DNA of 28,817 bases from a virus: positions 31,417 through 60,233 of IMG/VR virus record IMGVR_UViG_3300037963_002605, one strand, 5' to 3'. Every line of letters starts with the position of its first letter. Positions within the stretch are counted from its first letter, which is position 1. Under the pieces are notes generated by a model that saw nothing but the letters and a program-made list of their open reading frames with translations, did not search any database and had not been told where the DNA came from. Below are positions 12,001 to 16,197 of the stretch, in pieces. A program made the position numbers and the translations under genes.

Positions 12001-14248
12001 CACCCGCATCTAAAGCAGTATGAATAAGATCGAGAATCGATGTCGAGCCAGTTACAATCGTACTTACATCAGGTACAGTCTTAGTTACCATTATTGATGG
12101 CCCGTTCATACTTAGTTTTACAATAGCGCCAGTAGTATCAGCAGATTGAAATGCTGAATCAGTAGCGGCACTAAATGTCACCTTCTTAGTGCTATGATTC
12201 AGTGTAGCAGTAATCGATGTGTCAGTTGTCGCAGGTGTACTTCCAATAGAAAAATCAGTAGCAGGTAGTACGGCTCCATCTTTGCCAAACGATTTGATAC
12301 TTTCTAACTTGATAATAGTAGATGTACTAGTGAATGAAGAGTCTATCCTAGATGCAGCAGCAACAGGGAAGTTGGTCGCACTGTGACAAACTGCATTGTA
12401 ATGTATTTGTATGAATGGTGCATAGTCATAAGTAGACAAAGAAGGCAAATCAAGTATAGCAACCCTTGCTTCATCGGATGGAACTAAATGTCTAGCGGCT
12501 TCTGCAGAATCACTCAATGCATTAGTGCCACCAATTGATTTAAGATTAAACAAACTAGAGTCAAATGTTGTGCCACCTAAAGCAAGAATGCCTCTTTGTG
12601 TATCTGATATATCACTCATACCGTTTTCCACAACTTGCCTAACTTTGCTTTTGAAAGAAAGGTTGGTAATTTTATTAGCGGTGTGCGAATCATAAGCAGA
12701 AATCTTGGAGTTGACAGGAACGGTATCTTTAATATCAGAATACTGTGATTCAAAGGTTGCAGATATAACATCGGCAGAAGCATCTAATTTCTTGTCTACA
12801 ACTAAATCAGAGACAGGTGGCAAAGTACCCATAAATGGATGACTCTTCACATGATTTAGCGTATGTCTACCCGAATGACCTATGTAAAAACCATCACCGG
12901 GATTAGCAGAAGATGCTGAAAACTTATTGTAACTATCAGAGTCAATCGCCATACTCATAGAGAACATAATGCCGTGATTTTCAAAATCACTTTCATCGAT
13001 ACAAACCTGCCCTTGTCTGTGAGAAAACTGCGTACCGCTACCCTGTGGTTGGAAGTCATTACCATTTCCTCCATCTACTATGCAGTCTCCAGTTACGACA
13101 ACAAAGATACCAGCATCGTGTGCTTGTAGTGGTCCTCTTCTACCGTTTGATGTAGCACCAAAGTCAAGGTGAATTGATTCTACAGTTACTGTGCCTGCGC
13201 CACCGTCTATTGCCATTAAGCGCAAACGCTCAGGTGCCTTAGCAGTGGGCTTGCCAGTTGTTGAACTGTAACCGAGAGGGTTTACTATGATGTTGTAAGG
13301 TACCTTTGGAATAGTAATGTCACTAGTGGATGTTGCGGCGTATTTCTTTACAGTGTACGAGCCTTGAGAGTTCCAAGGTGCTGTCGTAGTGAAGTCAATA
13401 CTTTCAGTTACTCCATCTCCTGCTAACTCTTTTGCTAAGGCTTTAGCAGCGGTAGTGCCGATATTGATTGTAGCACTTGCGCTAGTCGATGCTGATATAG
13501 ACGGAGTTACAACCTGCGTAGTGATAGGCTCAATAGGCTCTTCAAACCTCCAAAGTGCTATTGTGTCATCGCTTTTTACAGGAGCATAAGCAACTTTACC
13601 GGATGGCTTAACTCCTCTTGAAAGGTGAATTGCTTCAATAGTTCCTCTATACTCTCCGCCTTTGCCACCAAGGAACATGTTGGATGGATTCAATACAACT
13701 TGCTGAATCTCATCGAATGCTTTTGATACGACTAGATCGCCGTTGATATGCATAGTCAATCTTCTTCCTGTAAATGTAACAGTTACATTCAACAACTCTC
13801 TATGTCCATCATTCAGTGCTGTAGAATCGTTTACGGCAGAGTCGAGATAATTGTATGAATTGTGAACTGCTAAACTTGGAGAGGGGAATAAAACTCCATC
13901 CCAATAAGCCAATTCCCCATCAGGGCTGTGTACAGGCTTTGCACTATTCAATGAATATACGCTAGTAGTACCAGCAGCGACATTTTCTAAGTTGATTTCA
14001 AATGTAGCCGGAGCAGGGCTTGATGGTGTACCCACACTCAATCGCATGACATTTTCATATTCATAGACAATGCCACCACAATCGGGCACTATCCAAGTTT
14101 CTAAAGTAAACGAGCGTAATACATTAGGCAAGGTTTTAAGGTTTTCATCGTTCTTACCATGTACAATGTTAAGATTTGGAGGAACCAGTACACCATCAGT
14201 TATGCCATTAAAGAGCAAAGCGTGGCCGGGGTCAATTAGTATAGTCAT
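1..14248 (-). CDS. Giant virion protein, 3'-truncated by the window (>=4749 codons), probable tail fibre / adsorption protein
   Basis: Reading the minus strand from ATG at 14248-14246, I meet no stop codon down to base 1, so the product is at least 4749 residues (over 500 kDa) and its C-terminus lies outside the window. The start follows the 645-aa gene's TGA by 2 bases, with GGGGTG five bases upstream as ribosome binding site. Residues about 40-237 form a LamG (concanavalin A-like) domain. After that the protein is almost entirely beta-rich, with many Gly, Ser, Thr, Asn and aromatic residues, over 25 scattered cysteines, no clear membrane segment and no long coiled coil. Recognisable pieces are a recurring module with an FP motif near residues 1330, 1500, 1760 and 4420, a GSGY-type fibre domain near 3230-3290, and several Asp/His-rich loops. 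Being the last and largest gene after the distal-tail genes suggests a tail fibre or baseplate-attached receptor-binding protein. The coding call is firm; the role is inferred from position and LamG. Confidence 0.9.
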   Translation of the reverse strand, partial: MTILIDPGHALLFNGITDGVLVPPNLNIVHGKNDENLKTLPNVLRSFTLETWIVPDCGGIVYEYENVMRLSVGTPSSPAPATFEINLENVAAGTTSVYSLNSAKPVHSPDGELAYWDGVLFPSPSLAVHNSYNYLDSAVNDSTALNDGHRELLNVTVTFTGRRLTMHINGDLVVSKAFDEIQQVVLNPSNMFLGGKGGEYRGTIEAIHLSRGVKPSGKVAYAPVKSDDTIALWRFEEPIEPITTQVVTPSISASTSASATINIGTTAAKALAKELAGDGVTESIDFTTTAPWNSQGSYTVKKYAATSTSDITIPKVPYNIIVNPLGYSSTTGKPTAKAPERLRLMAIDGGAGTVTVESIHLDFGATSNGRRGPLQAHDAGIFVVVTGDCIVDGGNGNDFQPQGSGTQFSHRQGQVCIDESDFENHGIMFSMSMAIDSDSYNKFSASSANPGDGFYIGHSGRHTLNHVKSHPFMGTLPPVSDLVVDKKLDASADVISATFESQYSDIKDTVPVNSKISAYDSHTANKITNLSFKSKVRQVVENGMSDISDTQRGILALGGTTFDSSLFNLKSIGGTNALSDSAEAARHLVPSDEARVAILDLPSLSTYDYAPFIQIHYNAVCHSATNFPVAAASRIDSSFTSTSTIIKLESIKSFGKDGAVLPATDFSIGSTPATTDTSITATLNHSTKKVTFSAATDSAFQSADTTGAIVKLSMNGPSIMVTKTVPDVSTIVTGSTSILDLIHTALDAGDLDIYSPGGRIEIDMPENFGFTEGDLEGDTEEGTVAEPKLDFTLCPENYLPLASTDTPAKAPQSIALADSNLSTKSSQFSKVIIAPTYTSTNLEEVEDMTRQLPINRRIRTGILINNSGGYAASTTAAMTVDGVDARTVFADGDVVYKVDGTVVGTINHAVTATTIRISGGSGTAVALQDNEELFNSPVEIGKGTTNQSTSVHEVFDIIEHQVLGKKVILTVQPSDRRRFSQLAKLRSNASTANAISIEYLVSRGRVLSFGDDEAGHSNLLAYGLVSDIASASVSAKGDGAPDSHIVKEIMPGAPVVTVTLGGPGQGAINTKETWDPSPTARLAWSTRRDCVTSGTAVDTSARTITVTPLNNRATDLQSWGTYCFPKVGRVYLEMPRTDITEAIRFASAEYASKTGTTFSFASGSHRGTGKFILADGSEADTFTDWVNGVESINIVGGNLHVDDKFLEESLCNDGTTINDRLFQTLDTVQHDYQLGTQYASTRALVEIPLFPDQFFENKVDGIFPGPDNSMKLHIDATHTASNWAPNPVGRRHDSIAPQDPEIFGAFSYTVSSDSHRSGTKITKPFTGTTISVEDASVFPIPSAAPVTVAGVDGGARYRRAFLPSGEWVLYTARDTSANTITAASASTAGGNFAMSKNFVKEFAVGVQLTPGPGYQDMTYSPIADNPLLRSAGYEGRRSFYYDRSNVMTQGGNVDYGMKQYVSAVEFRAGPRVNPHLDRIQSGRAKGIVESLNTSSNILHLKDASLFPENVQGVSGYSGYRYRLAYRNASGTLNYAHYEARAGTVFTLNQRDSGFTPSEGDEVTLVDMNASPSTIYPEQKEGVLLNKSWAYPYAPGGLRDGDTVWMNMHYTNPHSIEGLFCKSRGTLNEGKVWTGFNGGQSAMNANPRSSTPLENFLIGNTCVETAENFVQHVNKTIELNYEALGLSADLAPTVAYIDPYQSSDEHARVLLYDVAHDREFIAFQDLWMQVQSSADATKIGAAPSGTTGAIVHDDDNSGSSLDVASGFPSQSKYLTASTKSQFIEAAYSHKSTWNASTGTILSPHSPDVGSNYTTNSAMPRTNDAVINSDDAVLLHQQIDKDSREASTFFDTPDGTRAIPAFLALKGIRSSALDLSGHEESRLQHLDHWTQMDFVRRLTVDLGEVALRDGVTNIESAALEVVRLINQAGAKNGRTHVKKTAEQHLGKSTGSTHDPAPFWDIKKGFSSHDKGSHMGYVRAHLGRVMLDSNGKEGFSVVIHSTVPGAQGRNFCVWLDNSRAQSPYRPQYLIGHGGRFRNYWCQPDEMTGENMHPAPMPINRFGRPFAPITTLKEFIPPEETLDSFENNLSLGPETVASSTQKTDTFRENASGRNSNTVINESFETKSPSSTMVDGLRIGTTAKARINFGGLTQAGIPGWAPNTGKWGMGRDGEARFKAIYGNASNAATAMLGSTIYTSGNPTGYIPEEQMKPDNIGDGNLYGFRFTDHIGNNHTIRMVYKECDKPFGNDLTMVPPTFDEEVVIYFDDKDVAQGGFTIGKHMVGTGEVCGEKSGGTAKPYKGNLWNNYPSPCVGIHATCNKSAGTGVTLDVTFTAPYNTGDTLTHPDVLGYLGFPESGVLQLTDDAGTSGDQGITIHYTSRSHYDHDGDTGASNKHYFYGCTGGRAIGDVTDASTNEGMLISPRINFTSVLTDEVIAAAVEFAMNADPTKDGNYFDCTHMFAPDGKTLAEWGVSPKAIKVRSNAKVKTPLNKLFEVSRSKDWGLVEGASSDAVVSTKHTGGLSDSERDDGTRLDVGYIPETVLHITTRYRGTNANTATPILVDNQNNPVDTSTWQRNLRGDNYTSIAGDHIIPKVDSPMILLSADSGTELTTHSNSYLYSICVPGSDNAQAWGERFTIWWGSEEYAEVVSKPGAAVETKLTYGAATGVSANFASYCGNTDILMRNGDVKNGMKTDGVRRAGSKMSSPFLYFRGGRDSPDHWVPLYFGGGFSGVVMDVNDGTQNDYGDFYTHPYAGGPTGSAGLQNVGEIAGSYALLDTNAMLAMFPGTPYLDDHKGKNNPPLFNQDGILPFDMAKGANSKATGTTYTDGTNTVSVNLPSPIILRFAHPHARYTSSGDTNDQTIYMVFGPGQAFPHNSATFEPQGSNIVTTGNGYSAVPIYIGGSATAESYLPNQLANGDDSVSGFNRTLAASAHLPRTSFFQKNRLSAFNYDMNWEPTKGFPSVAVHASSGDSFAQTYDRAFYYEGSDFTVEHLTYPPTAHPFNHAFTDLAGNALQSASHAATKKAFAIWHMDGGYHPGGHFLDNHVNLNPKHPIENGRLATGGTNKHNVSAFRPCGLLAKAYLAKYDTDGDPNDQVSDENVVLIDATRVQNAEELGAVISASINTFPGKDPLKAIGGTFLPSMQNAHKQDRYGWVEVAVNQYTAQSGGTAASVRVTSVATTLPDYGWLRFSDGANSGYAPYISQSISAPNTTFTLGKSPVTSTPSVISIAAPGTSGYSTAAGLATSNVGGAGTGLTVEITSVSAGRVTGVTITNAGSGYVAGDLVIIVQGGSSNDARLSIDTVIANSNVTDPTNMRDLTIDNSYKAYVWTKAGTHRHNNDNSVTARDHMCQVHYNGLIDAIDRTKPIGAVGWAGEAYSYLNSYTGTQIGSGVYPAGLGAWHPFLGFNPYGAAETCLASSAPVGTGDTATATFSDYCVNGLSSRHLIAITNESELPLIAKADRDGILCSGDWLMAKENGNILHAGTIQWDTGKVHNKSRYVAYANAGPRVEAQMHTGFTRPFDNTDYPATNAAPTDAEWHRTIQSGDMVQANACLHPTGDLYWDESIVKGSNFHEDFGTYGVECIGNSGLKDYLNPAAASSVAMPHPGLFGYYQKRSAARNFSAEHVVWKRMDGGSLTMPAANARGLGAVPWVKRKDGGSYKLVGEKVLGNVRFSFESTNSAMFPVIQAQELAHPQLAEQHPIEIKNALMIPNEEMQFQSMTVVDDTGQEHRLEGGSPLGTVIMDFRHVSDREIQGLAPALAGTGVSPNMKIRLPNPDEIPGNIIVRPGFDRIQAYQNETIGSGGLQHPSQPVQHIKEIFDNTYAGPRLWPTWENNGWEHLSQDLTDVSIDKHEHRLNFPASTSEGWLDHTDNKPLSTSYEPHDRSLYFHVTKMGVSMTHRDDVDELTYSSYSGTEITVTSTPETATWTDSSELSGGRYFLRVYDPTTDKGVIASYTGVGTNKFTGVVYSPDFVEFVTGKTGLKVVPSYYMPAGSTRIFASRRLRDHSEYSGASPDMKIIDWFTLYGNLPANTGAMKNPSEAHTRIVKPKMTPMPVPRMGHHYVNATMALMPGHYAHPAYQRLYQLNQSCRTSNNSPAIDSLIGTNEGTRTSTTATTTTHEPGRDPYIYFSGPTAAFSPSDIHGGGFTLLTETKVKYEGYGIAASVGDAGSKNAAGGHELVLEAAGTYTLNNHFPDPMEVGAYQIVIQPNVFAQQLKGFHLNHSDAAKAPSESGDKVTELTGQQVNTVIAIEQDISTNGAHTLILSEAIMADVRGCEVIINEVILDIEPDSGSHFANIPSLGLYNPLGVQETTSPSLSRRSLPYKPGMFSSATPGYTVTIPWWGILHKDGATASGANKFKHLEWHKPDNYYEFCRMSYGCVGAQITIAGYPTSFMDIYEVHRRNRSLNPTCVVLSDNQGGSTITVDNNDLFPVEPYYGEQLEYTKNGITYTATYGNRTGTLAHATLGASTTFESVTGSAEFWANLNGDSDTGDNTVLKLTRPYNTYASDSIYTDVKSSIATRLFPPKQLEERFGKSLVDGTGDTNSLHLPDAYLCMWHPNLGRPFTWYSDTATGGTRNFYDKTGVADTPVDKKPYNHLPEFFETIHYHDFNYVASKGPFGFAMKWVAPPHDHDNDGGTALSHDGSIYTAAQIDALVDGSGTLNHQGGTDSSEKYNFAGFWPGGSHGGGAVSRLESYATALIGWGGETHGMECGGFDDNTGVRTRTYAEMTSASAYARNYCFGYRFGIRQAYNRP
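875..1010 (-). repeat. Beta module with NDLFP motif, copy 4 in the giant protein
   Basis: Around residue 4420 the translation reads STITVDNNDLFPVEPYYG, then EQLEYTKNGITYTATYG and NRTGTLAHATL. The strand, the Asp-Leu-Phe-Pro motif, the turn and two strands match copy 1 and copy 2. It lies nearly 3000 residues from copy 2, so the module is spread along the protein rather than tandemly arrayed. Confidence 0.45.
4383..4566 (-). other. GSGY-type beta repeat common in phage fibres
   Basis: Near residues 3230-3290 of the giant protein the translation contains GGAGTGLTVEITSVSAG, VTGVTITNAGSGYVAGD and LVIIVQGG. This pattern (GxGTGLTV, then GxVTxVTIxNxGSGYxxGD) is a short beta domain I know from many tail-fibre and structural proteins of marine phages, usually in one or several copies. 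It supports a fibre role for the giant protein. Confidence 0.6.
8850..8980 (-). repeat. Beta module with VASGFP motif, copy 3 in the giant protein
   Basis: Around residue 1760 the translation reads SLDVASGFPSQSKYLTAS followed by strands ending in STGTIL. It shares the strand-x3-Phe-Pro core and overall length with copies 1 and 2 but lacks the YR strand, so the match is weaker. A related core (VNVASTSGF) occurs in the 532-aa adaptor-like protein at residues 357-365. Confidence 0.4.
9605..9770 (-). repeat. Beta module with DASLFP motif, copy 2 in the giant protein
   Basis: Around residue 1500 the translation reads ILHLKDASLFP, then a glycine-rich turn, GYRYRLAYRNASG, HYEARAGTVFTLNQ. It aligns with copy 1 over the FP motif, the YR strand, the SG turn and the following Tyr-x-Ala-Arg strand. 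The two copies lie about 170 residues apart. Confidence 0.55.
10105..10275 (-). repeat. Beta module with DASVFP motif, copy 1 in the giant protein
   Basis: Around residue 1330 the translation reads ISVEDASVFP, followed by a glycine turn, a YRR strand, SGEW, a VLYTAR strand and NTITAAS. The same order of elements recurs near residues 1500, 1760 and 4420. The consensus is a beta strand, Asp/Asn or Ala, three variable residues, Phe-Pro, a Gly turn and two or three strands. DNA identity between copies is low, so this is an old protein-level repeat. Confidence 0.55.
13540..14130 (-). other. LamG-like lectin domain at the N-terminus of the giant protein
   Basis: Residues about 40-237 of the giant protein show the usual LamG succession: an FTLETWI strand at 47-53, a strand pair around VTVTFTGRRLTMHINGDL at 155-172, then MFLGGKGGEYRGTIEAIHLS at 191-210, and a closing DDTIALWRFEE at 228-238. 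LamG domains are beta sandwiches that often bind glycans. In a virion tail protein this fits binding to a cell-surface sugar, but an N-terminal LamG could equally serve assembly onto the preceding tail protein. Confidence 0.8.
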
Positions 14249-14250
14249 TT

Positions 14251-16188
14251 TCACACCCCTATTACAAAGTCGGATGCCTTCAACTTCAAAGTAAAGGCGT
14301 AATATTTGTTGCCAGCATCATAGCGTACATGTAGTTTTTCAGGAATAATCCTTATTCCACCATCATTCCCATGCGGATTAGACAATAGTGTAACGAATGT
14401 ATCACCAATAAAATTACCAACAAATCCGGCAAGTGCCATCACCGCATCACCAAACTCAGTTATGTTGTCAAAAAAACTATCTCCACGATCTGGAAGAGGG
14501 TCGCCACCTAAATCGCCCGGAAGCAAACCGGGTATCATTGTGTGAGATGCACTTAGGCTGTTATTAGACGAACCCTTAGCGTCATTGTCTTGTTGCCCAA
14601 AGGTCAAAAAGAAGTTCCTTGCAGTTGGTGTGACTGCATCACTTTGTATCAAACTGTCATAAGGTATCTGTATGCCTCTAATCAAATCTCTATTCTTTTT
14701 TGCATTCGACACTATTCCTATCAAATCTTGAACTTTGTCACCAGCCGATTTAGAACTAACGCTAGCAGGGTTTACAAGATAGTCACCTGTAAAGAACTCG
14801 ACTTGAGCCAACTCGTAAGTACCTGCGTCAGCCACATCAAAGTTTTCAGAAGCATCAAACTGCAAGCAGGGTTCCAAAACTGAAGCAAAATTGTTACTTA
14901 TGGGCCTGTCCTTTTGCTTTACCTTCAGCATAGGTCCACCCACTGTAACTGTAAATGCAGAACCTAATGTTTGCCCTCCAGTAGAAGTAATGCTTCCATC
15001 TATCATAATGTCGTCTGTCAATTCTAACGCCTTCTTTACAATCAATGCTAAAGTAGATGCTGGGTTGCCATTCACGGCATGACTTGTTATGCCGCCTATT
15101 GGGACTTTGATGTAAACATCTTGGCCGGTTCCTGCAATTCTATTACCGTCAGTATCTGTTTCTTCATTGTGTCGACCACTTTGAATGACGGTGGGATAAG
15201 CACCGCCGGATGATTGATTTTGAAAATCAGAATGTGCCCTGTCGGTAGAAAACACTAAGTGAACACCTAGCGGTAGGTTTCGTGTAGAAGTCATTCCATC
15301 TATTCTCCAATAATTAGGAAATATCGACATTTTTTTGTTATTTAGTAATGTTTCTACTGGCGGAGCAGAAGCAATTGTCAAGTAATAATCTACATCTTTG
15401 TAAACGGGTACACTGAGGCTATCTAATTTTATCTCCTTGATTTCTACTAAATCCCCCTCATAATCTATTAGACTACCTACTACTTGCCCTTGCCCTGTCC
15501 AAAGTTGAGTTTTATAATTGTACAAGGTAGTACCATGTGCTAGATTTACTTCAGTCCCTCCACTAAGCGTCAATGTGCTTCCATCATCATTAGTTACTAC
15601 TCCAACAAATGTACCGTTAGATAGATGTATTCTTTGGCCTATGGAAATCTGAGAGGTGCCTCCTGAAACTGCTATGCTAGTTGAACCTGCAGCGTAAGTA
15701 CCCGATGATGGATGATTGATTGTAGTTCCAGTCTGTGCATCTCTTATTGTGTCACTTATTTCTCTTGTTTCATTAAATTGCGTGTGGACAGGGGGTGTAT
15801 CAAATATGTCAATCATATCAGTTATTTCATCAGTTCGCCTTATGTCATCTTTGAAGTTTACTTTTACAAAATTATCCAAAGCACGAGGTATAGGTGAAAG
15901 ATTAGAAGTAGGTACGATTGATGCAAAATTGAATACAATGTCTCCTCCTTCAAAACTAGGCTTGGTTTTTTCTATGTCAAATGATGTACCTACTTCGTCT
16001 TGAAATATACCACCTATTTCGATGTCGATCTCAGGTATGTTCGTGTCAATTGCAACTCTACCAACTATGTTATTAGGAGTAGGGAAGGCAGATGCATTGC
16101 GATTTACAGTAACATCTAGTGACTGTGCCTCTAATGGTATCTCCATTAGATTGTCAGGTCCAACAATTAGTCTGATTGGTAAAGCCAT
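14251..16188 (-). CDS. Distal tail / baseplate-like structural protein, paralogue of the 843-aa protein
   Basis: 645 residues. ATG at 16188 is preceded by GAGGAG five bases upstream, overlapping the previous gene's TGA. It shares its ends with the 843-aa protein encoded just upstream. N-terminal residues 4-67 (LPIRLIV ... AIDTNIP ... IEIGGIFQDE) align with residues 9-71 there, as do KSAGDKVQDLIGI (480-492), GIQIPYD (505-511) and the C-terminal strand YYAFTLKLKASDFVI (629-643). Residues 163-225 are a small beta domain (AGSTSIAVSGGT ... STLTLSGGTEV ... HGTTLYNY). Residues 572-602 form a hydrophobic helix (ALAGFVGNFIGDTFVTLL), perhaps buried in the tail tip or membrane-active. The place between the tape-measure slot and the giant fibre gene suggests a distal-tail, hub or baseplate protein. 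I recognise no enzyme motif. It may be interlocked with its paralogue in one ring or hub, which is inference. Confidence 0.85.
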   Translation of the reverse strand: MALPIRLIVGPDNLMEIPLEAQSLDVTVNRNASAFPTPNNIVGRVAIDTNIPEIDIEIGGIFQDEVGTSFDIEKTKPSFEGGDIVFNFASIVPTSNLSPIPRALDNFVKVNFKDDIRRTDEITDMIDIFDTPPVHTQFNETREISDTIRDAQTGTTINHPSSGTYAAGSTSIAVSGGTSQISIGQRIHLSNGTFVGVVTNDDGSTLTLSGGTEVNLAHGTTLYNYKTQLWTGQGQVVGSLIDYEGDLVEIKEIKLDSLSVPVYKDVDYYLTIASAPPVETLLNNKKMSIFPNYWRIDGMTSTRNLPLGVHLVFSTDRAHSDFQNQSSGGAYPTVIQSGRHNEETDTDGNRIAGTGQDVYIKVPIGGITSHAVNGNPASTLALIVKKALELTDDIMIDGSITSTGGQTLGSAFTVTVGGPMLKVKQKDRPISNNFASVLEPCLQFDASENFDVADAGTYELAQVEFFTGDYLVNPASVSSKSAGDKVQDLIGIVSNAKKNRDLIRGIQIPYDSLIQSDAVTPTARNFFLTFGQQDNDAKGSSNNSLSASHTMIPGLLPGDLGGDPLPDRGDSFFDNITEFGDAVMALAGFVGNFIGDTFVTLLSNPHGNDGGIRIIPEKLHVRYDAGNKYYAFTLKLKASDFVIGV

Positions 16189-16197
16189 AGTATCTCC

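Noticed and set aside
142-14294. Numerous plus-strand open frames of 60-179 codons (for example 2886-3425)
   Set aside because: All lie antisense to the uninterrupted giant frame, lack good ribosome binding sites and neighbours in the same orientation, and have low-complexity or implausible translations.
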